Source: Xiphophorus maculatus
Taxonomy: Eukaryota; Chordata; Actinopteri; Cyprinodontiformes; Poeciliidae
Direction of reading: 5' to 3'
NCBI RefSeq assembly: GCF_002775205.1
Contig: NC_036454.1
Coordinates: 496,001 to 560,000 of the forward strand
Length of the DNA: 64,000 nt
The notes beneath the pieces are model-generated. The model did not search any database, was not told the DNA's origin, and was given only the letters and a program-made list of their open reading frames with translations. Every line of letters starts with the position of its first letter. Within the stretch, counting starts at the first letter, position 1. Positions 45,336-57,912 of this stretch are shown piece by piece. Made by a program: the position numbers and the translations under genes.

Positions 45336-45796
45336 TCTTCCACATAGCAGTCGCTTCGTGGATGATGGACAATAATTGCTGGTGGAATAAACCGCTCCAC
45401 GCTGCTAACATTCCTCCTTACAGCTGGTGAGTTTGTCCAACAATCTACTGAAATTCTTTCACTGTCTAATAGAGCTAAATTCTGTAAATATCCCAACAAG
45501 CTGTGCTCTTTGAAAAGGTTTTCTTTCGCCGCCCACATTGCTGATTATCGGAGCAGTTACAGAAAAATATTCGCTGGCTTTCCGAACAGAGACTATCCTC
45601 AGATCCAAATTGACTGTAAAGCTAGGACATCGTATTCACGACGACGAGCTGGTTTCTCTAAATCCTTCAACAACAAACCTTGTTGGATGAATCGGCCTCA
45701 AGCTTTGTTATTGCCAGGCGCAGCTTCCGCAGTCCTGCCTAGTTAGGTTTTTATAGATGCTGTTTCAGAGAACCAGACCAATGTCTCTATCTATCC

Positions 45797-45897
<101 letters not shown>

Positions 45898-46194
45898 TGG
45901 CGCTGAAAGACTGTGATGCAGTGATTTCAAACCAGCTGAGGTTACGGGTTGTCATTAATGCCAAGAAATATGTTTACATGTCTATGTGTGTGCTAGTGTG
46001 TTTATGTATTTCAATGTGTCTATTAGCTGCATTGTGGGTATATGATGCCCAGTGGCAAGTGGTGGGAAAAAAATCTTGGTGGGGCTGATGTGACAATTGA
46101 TTTTCCTTATTTGTTTAAAATAAGGATTCAAAAGAAAAATGAATAAGTAAGCTGGTGTGTATCAAAGGTGTGATACACACCAAAGGTGTGATCA

Positions 46195-46370
46195 CAACGC
46201 TAAGATGTGACTCTGAACCAATCTTTCAAAACATTTCATCACCAATGGGATGAGAGCCACTAGTCTGTCGTCATTCATGCAGGTGATCTGTGATTTTTTT
46301 AGGAATGGGAACAATGGTGGAGGATTTCAGGCAGGATGGGACTCTGGCCTGAGACAGGGACAGATGCAAG
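46195..46370 (-). pseudogene. Rex1/CR1-like LINE reverse-transcriptase fragment
   Basis: The - strand reads [20 protein letters not shown] followed, after a one-base slip in a T run, by [20 protein letters not shown]. This is the start of the reverse-transcriptase domain of Rex1-type fish LINEs. Only this part survives. Confidence 0.65.
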
Positions 46371-46789
46371 GTCTTAGTAAAACAGAAATAAACAAAATCC
46401 CAAAATCCCAGAGTCCTGACAGTCTGATTTCTGTCCAGGTAGTCTGGACGAAATATTTTCTATAGGAAACGGTTTATTCACTCACATTATTGCTAAGTAC
46501 TTTTCTCCAGCTGTTAAAAAGGAAAACAAATGCCAATTGAAAGAATTGTACCTTTTAAAAATATTTATTATAAAGCCCTTCCTTGGCAACAATCAGAACT
46601 GGCACTTTTAATATTAAATTACATTTTTTTTAAACTATTTTTGGGTCGTACACAATGTCACTTGATCTTGCTTCTAAATAAGTCAATTCTGGCACTTCTA
46701 TTTCTTTTTGTTAAGAGTTGTTGTTTGCTGTAGTAGCCTTTATTTGAAATGGTCACACAAAAGAGTGGGTAATGAGAGAGGTGGAAGAG

Positions 46790-46893
46790 GCAGAGGTCAA
46801 TAGGCCAGAACTCAAACCTGTAACGGCCGCGCCGAGGACTAAGGCCTCCTTACCCACGTTGTGCTCTACCCCTGCACCACCACAACACCCCTG
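46790..46893 (-). mobile_element. Candidate tRNA-derived SINE head
   Basis: On the - strand an A-box-like TGGTGCAGGGGTAGAGC (46879-46863) and a B-box-like GGTTTGAGTTC (46818-46808) lie in the right order, spaced as in a tRNA with a long variable arm. No clear tail or family was identified; it could be a tRNA pseudogene. Confidence 0.4.
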
Positions 46894-47476
46894 GCACTTC
46901 TATTTCTAAATCATAGCAAATGCTTTAAATATGAAGATGCACCAGGCTGGCTCAAGTCAGACATTAAAATGTCATTCAATAAACTGATTTTCCCGTTTTT
47001 TTGACTAAAACAGGAAGTTGGCATTTAATCATGTGATCTGAAATCAGTCCAAACAAAACACCCATAGCCAGGCTATGTTGTGTTCAGATACAGATCATGA
47101 AATATTCAATCTCCTCTTAATCCACAAATCATCAACTTGCATTTAGCTAGATGTTTCTCTATTCTGGACAAGTTAGTCAGAGTCATTTGTTATGCTGGTG
47201 GGTATGTTTGTTGATTATTTCAGAATTCACAGGTATAAAACTGTTGTAAGTAAGAGGTGCAGCAGGACATGCAGTGGATGAAAGACTAACTTGGGTGTCC
47301 TATAAAATCAATGTCTTGATTATTATGTTGTATCTGAAAATGTTCTCTCTTTTCTATTCTCTTTTCAGTTTTTTTTTCAGATGTCTTTGGGTTGTGTGGT
47401 AAGAGTTTTTTTTTCACACCGTTAAGTCCACCAGATACCAAAAAGTCACGAGAAATCAAAACCTGACGAGGGAACA

Positions 47477-48808
47477 ATGGAAGACACGGACACTGGACTT
47501 TGTCATCAGAACATGTGCCAAAATGGCCAATACTGTAACCTGGGCAACCAAGAGAAATGCATTAGATGCTTTGAAACCTCAACTGCAGAAAGTAATGGAG
47601 GAAGACTTAGGGTTCCTGATCAGTGCAGACCACAGAAGGTAGACATGGACCTCCAAACTCCTCAATCACAGATGGCTTATCCTGTCACCAGATCAGCAGG
47701 GACTAAAGCCCAGATGAAAGATGAGTGGGAGAGGCAAACATTGTGGCAACGGGGAGAGGCAGAGAGATCCCCCTATACACAGCAGACAAATAGTTGTTGG
47801 GGGTTAATGTCAGTAAATGAGGAACAATCAGTGTTAAAAGACCAGGTGAGGACCCATGTCCCCCAAGAACAATATAGAAAGAAAGAAAACGGAGAAAGTG
47901 CTATGGCTGAACAGCAACATCCTTCTTCACCTAATGACATCCCCTCTCAATTTCTGTCTCTGACATGCAAACCCATGCAAGACAGTCCAGATCCTGAAAG
48001 ACCAAATGAAACAGATGAGATGCTGAATGCTGACTACACCGGCAACGTCTATTCCGAACCAGTTAGCTACTCTGTAGGCCAAGCTATTTGTGCAGCCTGT
48101 GAAAACTCAGAAAATGTATATACTGACTTGTATGAGATCTATTCATTCTCTGACCAAGTTTATGAAGAAATCTGCGATGTTCCAGCTTCCCTTTTTCCGT
48201 TTTTTTCAAATGAAAAACAGTCTCTAAATCAGAGAAAAACCAGCATTCAGCATTTGCAAAGTAAAGAGAGAGATAGGCATCACCATCTGAAGGAGGCTGT
48301 TGGCTCAAGATTGCGTCACTATACCCAGCGCTCTGATGGTGAGTTAGACAGTCCAGAAAAGGATGCAGAGTTTGCCCAGCCCCGAAGCACTGCTAGCTGT
48401 GACCTGGATGAGGACAATGAACAAACTGTAGCTGAGCTCAACCAAAGTCTAGGCCCTCAAAATCTTGGAAGCAAAGCAAAAGCTAAAAAACGGCCCCTGA
48501 AAGATCATTCTGAACCTACAACTCAAATCACTTCAAACAAAAACTGCGAAGCTGCAAGCCAGGAGGACTCAGTCACACACCAGGGTCTGAATTGTTCTGA
48601 TGAGACTTTATCAATGAAGAATAGTCAGGAGAAGGCAGATGCTATCTCTTTGGTTATTAAGGACATTAAGGAGGCTATTGAAGAGGTGAAGACGAGAACT
48701 ATAAGATCCCCATATACACCGGACGAACCAAAGGAACCAGTTTGGGTGATGAGACAGGATTTGAGTTCAAATACAGAGTATGATTTCCAGCCATTTCCTG
48801 GGGATGAT
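47477..48808 (+). CDS. apba1: apba1 (Mint1/X11-alpha), large first coding exon
   Basis: 444 codons from an ATG in good context (ACAATGG) to the donor GATGAT|GTAAGT, phase 0. The product is a neuronal adaptor: in the known protein an N-terminal half binds Munc18-1 and CASK, followed by a PTB domain that binds APP and two PDZ domains. Here only the N-terminal half is present. Residues 228 to about 325 (VYEEICDVPASL ... RLRHYTQRSDGELDSPEKDA ... VAELNQS) match the Munc18-interacting region. Residues about 386-428 (KADAISLVIKDIKEAIEEVK and RTIRSPYTPDEPKEPVWVMR) match the CASK-binding region almost without change. Residues 1-227 are poorly conserved, as in other vertebrates. An acceptor with a long T run at about 47380 suggests an upstream 5' UTR exon. 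No PTB or PDZ exon was found up to 64000. Confidence 0.93.
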
Positions 48809-49055
48809 GTAAGTACAAAGCTTTGATTTGCACTGCACATGATTATTTGAATTATGTTAACAGTTAACTTTAAGTCTAGGGTTCTTACACTCCTAGGGTA
48901 AATCAGATGACTGTCATTTAAGATGTGTGAGAAACAATTGTAGGAAGAAAGAGGATTGAATTTACACATTTGTTTTTCTTGGTGAATTCCCACCTAACAC
49001 AAAACATCCATATTTCTTTGGTTTTCATTGTACAGTGTGAGCATACGGCTCACAC

Positions 49056-49141
49056 TGTCCTGAGCCGTATGCAACGAAATTTCGTTCTGTATACACCCTG
49101 TGCATGCAAAATGACAATAAAGTCAGTCTAAGTCTAAGTCT
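49056..49141 (+). mobile_element. Solitary 3' tail of the Rex1-like LINE
   Basis: CTGAGCCGTATGCAACGAAA through ATGACAATAAAGTCAGTC with an AGTCTA repeat at the end. It matches the tail of the LINE at 61884-62752 with very few changes. A severely 5'-truncated copy. Confidence 0.85.
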
Positions 49142-50751
49142 AAGTAAGCAATGTTCCAGGATTCAGTATCAGTGTTCTGACAGTGAGTATCAAAACACTG
49201 ACATTCATCCTCTCACAGATTAATAGGTTTAATGCATTACATTCACACAAAGATGTAGAAAAGACAGGGCACCGTCACTCATAACCAGTTTTCAGCTGTA
49301 ATCTTAACAGAACTAAAAAGTTAATTTAAAAAAATCACTCAAGTAACAGTCAAAACATAATTGGTATTAAAAAAAGGCAACTCAAATAAAAAGGTCAACA
49401 CCTTTTACATGACCACATCTGACTTAATTTGTAAAAATTATGTAATTAGACAGACAAAAATAAAAATCATGATTGCATATCTGGTATCTCAAAGGAAAAA
49501 ATATCATTACAAACAAACAAACAGATCCAGTCACAATATACAAGGTATACTGTTTACTGTCACTTGACCTCCAAATGGCATAGTAACCTGAGCAGATAAT
49601 GAAAATAGAAGAAATGAGTTCATTCACATAAGAAGGAAGTCATACAGTTACATAAACTGTTTGACAATTTTTGGTTAAAGATATTTGTTGTTTGTTTGTT
49701 ATAATAATAATAATAAAGGTTTAAAGAATATATTATGATTGATCCACTTTAAGAAACTATTTCTATTTAAACATTCTGTGAAAAACAGAACTGATTCAAT
49801 TTCCTGTCCAGTGTCCTCACAAAGTATTTCTGAGATCTGAAAAAAAAAAACACAGCACGTGTCCACAGGAGGGATAGACCAAGGTCAGAATTAATACATG
49901 TGACAAAAAGACTCAGTCTTTATCAGGACTAATGAGTCACAGAGTTTGCTGAGGAGGGTGTGCAACATGAACATGGCTTTCAAAGTTACCACTTATGAGC
50001 GTGAGACTCATGTTGTCAATCAGGTGTTCACTACAAGATCCTCTCTGCAGTTGGAAAACGGATACAAAGCAAAAGTTGGAATGATGCATTTCATGAACAT
50101 CACGTAAACTCAGCATTCGCTAAAATGTTTGTCTCATCCTTGTGGACACATGCATCCTCGCAATCGGTCATCACAGTAGCTAAACACTGACAGGGTTCTA
50201 CAATATCAACAAAGATTGAAAATGTATAAGCTTCTTAAAATATAATCAGATATATCTGGCATTGTTTGCTACTGAGAAATTAACCACTCTAATCTGCCTT
50301 GGCAAGATTGTCAGAGTCATTGGTTCCAGACTTTAAGACCAGTGAAACAGTGAGACATGGTGTGGGGCTCAGGAGACTGGAACTTTAACCAGGCTGTATT
50401 GTCGTTTCTGATTGAAAATTCTGACGTTCTTGAACAGCTGTTGTTGTTTGAAGGCAAGGTTACCCTCAAAGATCTTTCCTTCTAGCCCTTTCTTTGACAA
50501 GTTTCAGCAAGTTGCTCTCCTTCCAGGAGATTCTTGCTCATTTGAAACCCAAAGTTTTTCCTGTCTCTCCTTAGTTTTTAAAGACATTTTCCACAAACAA
50601 TTTGTGTATGCAGTTAATAATAATGTCATTGCATTACGCATTAGCGTTGCTAAATGCCATGTTTGTAGGGAGTTGTTTAACCCACATGCAGAATCAGTCA
50701 GCAACACCATAATGAAAATAAAATGATGGCCGGGTTTCCCCCAGAAAACTT

Positions 50752-51206
50752 ACTAAGGCTCTACAGACCTGAGTGAAGTTGGCCCCCCACCTTCTTCAAA
50801 TCAGGCAAAATTGGTGTCAATCAACTCGACTACGTTTGTGCTGGTTTTCTAACTTTAGCAAAAATTGTCGTTTGTGCTGCTTTGGCTTTGAAGATATTAA
50901 TGAAAGGTTAAAGGTCAAAAGGTCAACCAGCCCCCCCACTTTTATGAAATCGGGCAAAATTGGTGTCAAACGTTTTGCACAAACCAGCACAAACGTAGTC
51001 AAGTTAATTGACACCCATTTTGTCTGATTTGAGGAAGGTGGGTTGACCTTTGATGACCTCTAGAAACATTTCTTTATATCTTTAAAATGATAGAGGTACA
51101 AACGGAAATTTTTGCTGCACAAACCAGCACAAACGTTTGACACCAATTTTGTCTGATTTGAAGAAGGTGCTGGGGCCAACTTCACTCAGGTCTCTAGAGC
51201 CTTAGT
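50752..51206. mobile_element. MITE-like element with inverted ends, short form of family 3
   Basis: The first and last 70 or so bases are inverted copies: ACTAAGGCTCTACAGACCTG at the left, its near-perfect complement ending CTCTAGAGCCTTAGT at the right. Inside are TTGGTGTCAATCAACTCGAC-type blocks in both orientations. No coding frame. The longer relative lies at 60361-61877. Confidence 0.8.
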
Positions 51207-51950
51207 AGTGGCATGGAGGCGTTGCTGGGTAATTATGTTACTGGAAGACAATACTTAAACCTACAACTATAGACAACAAATCAAAAAAATGCAATTAAAA
51301 TACTGTAAATATCAATTATTTGTACTTTTGTATCCAAATCAAATCATCAGTTAGTGGATCTAAAAGCATAATGTAATGCTGATCACATTTAGACTTGGCC
51401 CAAGACATAAATTAACTATCAATGCAGTTAAATCTGATTTAATCGTTTACATTGATATTCATTGCATATGCATTGAAGGCGTAACTTCCCGAAGGTGTGG
51501 ACATGTCCCAACCAACTTTGGACTGAAGGGGACAGTCTCCACCAATCTTTCTTGTACCGTTTTTTTCTTTATGTGCCTGAATCTATATGCAGACTGCGGA
51601 CAGTAATTTGGCAGCAGCTGCGCCGAGTTACAGCCACTTAATGCTTTTTAAAATTCCTTTGTAAAACATAAATAGCAAGTCCTCTAGTAACCAAGCTTTT
51701 TGTCACAGCGGATCAGTCAAGACTTGGCAATTTTACTGCTGTCCGGGGAGGTGGAGGGGAGGGTCATGCGGCACAATTAAAAATTTTGACGATCTTAGAG
51801 CGTACTGAGTTCTAAGCTTGTTACTTGTGATAACGATAACCGATCCTCCTGTATGGAGTGAAAATAGTCTCAAAATATCTGTGCGTGTATAAAAATATCT
51901 GTGCGTGTATAAAAGTATCTGTGCATGTGTAAAAATATCTGTGTGTTAAT

Positions 51951-52838
51951 TTTTATTTATTTATTTATTTTTATTATGAACCTTCTCAAAACAATTGACC
52001 TGTCAGTTATCGCTTTTGCACTGCTGCAGGCTATTTCTGTTTTATACTGTGTTTAGTTTTGGTTCCTACTGTAAATATTGTTCTGGGAGGATGGTTATTA
52101 GTGTTGCACAACATCTACGTTCTGTAACGTAGATGCAGCAGCCAGTCAAAAGCTGCCTAATTGAGCTGCTGGTAAGATGTGTGCTAATGCTACCTCTCAC
52201 TCTCAGTAATGTTTATAACGTTACAAATAGTTCTCACAGTTTTTCTGCTGCATAAAAATATAATGTTAAGTGTCTTTAAGTGTTTTAAAAACTTTGGGTT
52301 TGGTTAAAATTAAACTGTTACTCTTATAAAGTTTGTCTGAAGTTTTCCCTCCAAAATGTGTTTGTTGGGCCGCAGACTGTGACTGTGTGTACCATACCCG
52401 GTGATTGAGTGTGTCCCACACTGTGTCTTATAGGTATGTGATGAATACACTGTTTTCTGTTGTAGTTTTATATCTTTTAATTTAATTACTTTTAATTTCT
52501 CATTACTTTTAATTTAATTACAGAATAGGTCCTTTACGCATTCTTTTACATAAAGTAAGAATTTTAAGTTTTGTATTATATTTTTGATTTTTATTTATAT
52601 TATTTTGCTTTATGTATTAACATATTTCATTGATACTGATTTGTACATGATTTTATTTTTCTTTATTCCATTTGTTGTTAATATAAAAAGGGAGAAGCTG
52701 CCTAACTGAGCTGCTGGGATCTGACTGTGACTGTGTGTACCATACCTGGTGGTTGAGTGTGTCCCACACTGTCTTATAGGAATAAACTGACACAGATCCT
52801 GATTCCAGTGTGACGTTATTGATCCTTTTTACAACTAT
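51951..52838. mobile_element. Unclassified insertion in the left arm
   Basis: Absent from the matching place in the right arm. It contains two pairs of direct repeats: AAGCTGCCTAA-TGAGCTGCTGG at about 52153 and 52695, and GACTGTGACTGTGTGTACCATA at about 52377 and 52722. It ends near AATAAACTGACACAGATCC and TTACAACTATTACA, suggestive of LTR sequence, but ends and target duplication are unresolved. Confidence 0.45.
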
Positions 52839-53227
52839 TACACGTCTGTAATACTGGATTTGTAACTCATGTAAGCATCTTTGTGTGTAACTTTGGATCG
52901 TTGTGTCTGTGAAACATGATTTGTAAACCTTAAAAAAAACAACCTTCTCCTACGCCTACAAATGTTGAAAAAGTACGCACAAGTCACCTGGTACACACAT
53001 AAAACTGCATTTACGCACAGATCTGGTTTTAAGACTCTTTTCACGCTTCGGGAGCTCCCAGATTTGTGTGTAGATGGTGCATTTACATGCTAGTAGAAAG
53101 CTGGGTCATCTGAGTTTTGCTCTGAGTCTAGTGTTTTTATCCTCTAAAATGTTTTTCACTGTGCTTGTGCCGAAGTGGCAAATACGTTAGTTCGGTGGAA
53201 AACGGTATTTTATATTTATCTCTACAC

Positions 53228-53440
53228 AGGACGAAACGGCTGACTGATGGATCGGGTCTGGTGTTATTCTACTTACTGGAGGATCAGAAGCTTTCAGATC
53301 TCAACACACTGATCCTTCAACGGGATCCTCAGATCCAGGCATTGATTTCTGGTTTCCTGCAACATTTAGATACTTTCTGGTCCAACACAACTGAATTAAA
53401 TGGCTGCTTAGGGGAGTCAAGTTCTCCAGAGTCGTGCTAA
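53228..53440 (+). CDS. Possible coding remnant inside the inverted-arm element
   Basis: After a CTCTACACAG acceptor-like site, 71 codons are open: TKRLTDGSGLVLFYLLEDQK through LISGFLQHLDTFWSNTTELN and a stop at 53440. The composition is protein-like (amphipathic, leucine-spaced), but no family was recognised. It is not an apba1 exon. It could be part of a transposon protein or a captured host exon. Confidence 0.3.
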   Translation, partial: RTKRLTDGSGLVLFYLLEDQKLSDLNTLILQRDPQIQALISGFLQHLDTFWSNTTELNGCLGESSSPESC

Positions 53441-55194
53441 TGACCTCTGACCTCATGATTTGAATCAGGTGCGTTAAAGAAGAGATCTAAATGTTGGAGG
53501 ACACTGACCCTCCTGAACTGGAGCTAAAGCCCTGCTGTACAATTTTCACTCAGTTATAATCACATTTACTTACGTATATACAGTGGAAACTTTACCTGTG
53601 TTGAGGTAGATGAGGAGTATTCACAGTGTCTTTACTTTAAAACCTTTTTGGTTTCCATTTGTTGAAAGTGAATTACAAACATTTACCCGTAGTTTGACCA
53701 TTGCTTTATGGCAGAAAAAAGTTTGATGTCACAAATATATGATTTTTATAGAGGCATCATTCGATTTATAATGTAGAAAGAAGATGACAAAAGTGTTTTC
53801 TGAATTAACTTTAATGTTCACCTCACTGCAGAAAGGACAGATTAAATATTTAAGATTGCAACAAATCTGTTGAATCTTTAACAAAATAGGTTCAGATTAA
53901 CATGGGTGGTTTCACAGCAACCTAAAGTTAACAATGAAATGTCTTAAAACTTACATAGATATTCAAATATTTACTATAATGAATTAACAAAAGAAAACAC
54001 CATAAAGCTGTGTATTCAAAGACAACCAAGGACAGTCTCTACAGATAAACCATAATGTCTACCAACAGAGCACGTTAACTACTGTAGTTGTTTGAAAGGC
54101 GTCTTGGTCCAGTTGACGGCTCAGTTTGAAGCTTGAGGTTTTGGTGTTGAAACTCCCAGAATCTCAGCTGTTGCAGATTGTCTGAAGATGCAGAGAAAAG
54201 AACAAGTTGTTAGTGTTAGAAAAAATGTATGTTGATTTTCCTGAACAGCTGATGCACTGACAAACCTGACTTTGACAAAACATTACTGAACCTGAAAATT
54301 ATTTGAATCATCACAATGTATGTAGAAATCCTTCTTTTTATGTTGATCAAATGTTTATGCATTAAATGTTTTGCTGTGGAGGCTATTTTTGCAGTGGTGC
54401 TTTAAATAAATGCATAAAATATATATTTTTTTAAGTATGTGTTTATTAGCTGTTAATTGTGTCAAACTATCAATTGAGAAAGAAATTTACTGCTTATGAA
54501 AATCTAAACCATCTGAATACATTTTATCATCTACATTAATCAACTTGAAATGAAGACAAACAGGAACAGCAGGTTTGCAGATGAGGTATATATTTGTTTA
54601 AGGGGCGATGAAATGGAGTCTCTGTGGATTTCAGAGATCGAGACACAAACACAATTTAATCTGAAGATTCTGTAGGATGTGTGAATAGGTCTGTCACAAT
54701 GAAAAATTTTACTGTATGATAAATTGTTCCAGAAGTTCTCAAACGATAATATTGTTCTTTTGAGACCATTTTTTTAAGTAATAAAATGGTAAGGACAAAA
54801 TAATAATGCAAGAACACACTCTCAAAGGTCATTAAACTTTAAATTCTAATGAACATTCAACATTGGAACTGGAAGACATTTTTAATATAGAAAAAAAATA
54901 AAACTAATGAATTTTGAAGTCTGTGTAAACAAAATTGCCTTTACCAAAAGTACCAAACTGAAGGCTTTTATCATCCAGTTTTTAGTAGAAAGAGAGAAAA
55001 AAAGAGAAACAATAAATCAGGTCAATGGAAATGATTGAGTGTGTTTTAATTTATCATCCAATTAATTGATTATTGTGACAGGCCTATGTGTGAACATTAG
55101 ACTAAATCCTTAAATATGTCGAGAAGTCAACATAAACGAAGTACCTTTCAGTTTGTTCTTGTGAATAAAGTCCAGGTCTACCTTCAGTACTGCT

Positions 55195-55805
55195 TGTTAC
55201 ACCCACAAGGTCTAGGAGTTCAGGGGCGGTAACATAAAAATGTGTCCAGAGAAAATAAGTGGAATGTAAAGGTTTTTAATTACAAAAGATGGTTTCACAA
55301 AACCAAAACACAATACAACTTAACCCAATTAAACCAAAAAAGGACCAACAAATTCAAGAATGTTAAGTGCAAATTAAATTACAAAACGTCCAAACAAGTC
55401 AGCCTAAAGTAAACTCAAAACAACCCAAAAGGAAGGACACAAAGGGAGGACCAAACCTCCTAAACACAAACATCTAGCTTGTATAAAGTCAATCTAAAGC
55501 AGAGTCAAACTACTTAGAAGAACAAGTAAGAACAAAATAGTTCAAAACTGCCCAAAACAGTTGTAAACACCAAAGGTGGGGGAACAGCTTAACAAAACCT
55601 CTTCCTACAAGCTGCCCCACTGAAGGAATGATTTCAGGAGCCTTTTAGCAAGTGAGGCTCATCAACGTCTGATTGGTTTGCAATTCTCTGCTGGTCCAAT
55701 GGGGTGGCTGCTCTCCTGCGCCCAATCAGGAAGGTGTGCCCTCACAACTGAACCTGCATAACAAAAAGAAGCCTGCACAACCTCAAGAGCCCAGAGGCCC
55801 TAACA
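55195..55805 (-). mobile_element. Solo LTR, copy B (- orientation)
   Basis: The reverse complement begins TGTTAGGGCCTCTGGG and ends GGGTGTAACA, collinear with copy A at 9712-10335, including the CAGTGGGGCAGCT block and the TTGGGTTAAGTTGTATTGTG block. Flanking pentamers CTGCT/CAGCT are only imperfectly alike. Confidence 0.8.
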
Positions 55806-56400
55806 CAGCTGAAGCAACAAAATACGGTTTCAGTGATAGTGACCAACATCCAACTGCCATAATGTCCTGAAGATGCTTGCTGACGTCAGCATGATAAAAC
55901 TAGATCAACCTGGGTTAAAGTTAAGACTGAAGATAGACTCACACTGTGCTGAGTGACACTAAAAATACACGGATTTAGCTGCAAACAGCTAAAGTAGCAT
56001 AGCTCACATAAACATTAGCTCCTGCTAACAGAAACATATGAGGAGGGCAGAGTATCAAAATACCAGCCATATAAAACGTAATCTGAAATTATTTATAATT
56101 ACTCCATATCATGGAGTAATTATTGGAGAGCAAAGCCTGCATTAGCTTCTACTTACTTCTGAGGGCAGACCATCAAGAAGTTTTGTTTCTTGATTTGCCT
56201 GCCTATTTTTCCGGCCAGCGAACCATTTCGCCATCCAGTGGTCGTTTATCAGACCACTTAGTCTCCTGTACCGCTCAAAAATGCACAATATGTGAATAAA
56301 TAATTTTGAGATATTATAAGGAAGTGCTGAGATTTACCGTTTTCCCACCGAACTAACGTATTTACCACTTCGGCACAAGCACAGGGAGAAACGTTTAGAG

Positions 56401-57548
56401 GAGGGTTGCTCAATACGTCGATCGCGGAAAGGTTTTGAGTCGATTTCGGCAGTAAGGTGACAAACTGAACGCCGCCAGGATGCTGAGACCAGCACTTCCT
56501 CTTCTGACGCGCTTACCAAAATATTCACTAAGATCCTAAACGTTTGTAGCTTCATTAAAGAATAATAAAATCAACAAAACCTGTTAAAATTAATAATCTC
56601 AGTAATTATTGTTTCAACAAGGTGTTGTGCAATTCAGTGCGTTTCGGTTCCATTAACACCAAAAAAGGCGACTCAAAGATCGACTGACTAGCAGAGCAGG
56701 AGTTTAAATTAGCTACTCAACCATCGCTGTGTTCAGGGAAGGCTTATTAATAATCGAGAAATAAATATCAAGCCGGGAAACCTGATATAGTAACGGACTG
56801 AATGTTATGTTTTTAACGTAATCTCTGCTCGGCTTGCGGGGTGCAGGCGGTTGCCACGGCAACGGGTGTGCTTAAACGACAAAGAAAGAGAGAGAGTAAA
56901 AAGGTAGGAGTGGTTTTGAGTTGATCACCTGTTCGGGTTATTTTACCTTTGTTTACCTTTGCTGTGGCGCATTACAGCTGCTGTAGTTTCTAAACCTTCA
57001 ATAAACGACAAACTTGGACTAATTACCTCGTTTGTTTGTGAGTATACGTCAGTCACAACAAACATCAAAAAGGACAAATATATTTCATTAAGTTGTAATA
57101 AACAAATGGGTTCTACCCTGGTAATTATGTGAAATTAAATTAATTATATCCCAACTTCAGAAGATTTGCCTTTATCTTTACAGAGCTCTTTGGTTCCTCC
57201 TATCAGTCTGTAGCTTCTCATATTTCAGTCATCAAACCAAATTTCAGATCTACCATAACTGACTGACACCTGCTGGCCTCAGGATTGCAACCAGCTTGTG
57301 ACTGAGAAACCAGTAACCTCCTCCCAGTGACAGAGTCTCACTGAGGAAGAAACTGCATTAGGTTTATAGCAAATAGGTTATAGCAAAAATCACTTTATTA
57401 TTTTTGCTATAACTGATGTTTATTCGCCCATAAAATAAGACAATAGAGTTTAATTTACAATTTTTATGTCTTCATGTCATGAGGTAGATCTCAGCTGGCT
57501 GGTGAAAGAAAAAGTAGATCTTGGTCTCAAAAAGTCTGGGTACCCCTG
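56401..57548. mobile_element. hAT element nested in the right arm, with perfect 8-bp target duplication
   Basis: GTTTAGAG occurs immediately before (56393-56400) and after (57549-57556) this 1148-bp insertion. Removing the insertion and one GTTTAGAG restores the right arm against the left. The right end on the - strand is CAGGGGTACCCAGACTTTTT, hAT-like; the left end, GAGGGTTGCTC, is less well preserved. No intact transposase frame was seen. Confidence 0.85.
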
Positions 57549-57912
57549 GTTTAGAGGATAAAAACACTAGACTCAGAGCAAACCCCAGATGACCCAGCTT
57601 TCTACTAGCATGTAAACACACCATCTACACACAAATCTGGGAGCTCCCAAAGCATGAAAAGAGTCTTAAAACCAGATCTGTGCAATGCAGTTTTGTGTGT
57701 GTACCAGGTGACTTGTGCGTACTTTTTCAACATTTGTAGGCGTAGGAGAAGGTTTTTTTTATTTCTAAGGTTAACAAATCAGGTTTCACAGACACAACGA
57801 TTCAAAGTTACACACAAAGATGCTTAAACAAGTTACAAATCCAGTATTACACACGCACAGATACTTTTACACACGCACAGATATTTTGAGACTATTTTCA
57901 CTCCATACTCCT

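Larger units (their letters stand above)
51847..57912. mobile_element. 6-kb element with long inverted arms, interrupted by younger insertions
   Basis: The left arm (51847-51950 plus 52839-53210) is an inverted copy of the right arm (57912-57557 plus 56400-56338). Shared blocks include TATGGAGTGAAAATAGTCTC, TACGCACAAGTCACCTGGTA, GCTGGGTCATCTGA and GTTAGTTCGGTGG. After removing the insertions the arms are about 420-470 bp. Nested inside are an unclassified insertion (51950-52838), a solo LTR (55195-55805) and a hAT element (56401-57548). The superfamily is unknown. Confidence 0.75.

Noticed and set aside
45005..45538. Glu/Arg-rich and Ser/Leu-rich long frames
   Set aside because: They are translations of the CT microsatellite in different frames.
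48809..48826. Extending apba1 exon by the five residues VSTKL
   Set aside because: These codons lie beyond a strong GTAAGT donor and end at an intronic stop.
53165..53440. apba1 second coding exon
   Set aside because: The peptide has none of the PTB-domain lead-in residues expected after the CASK-binding region, and it lies inside an inverted-arm element.
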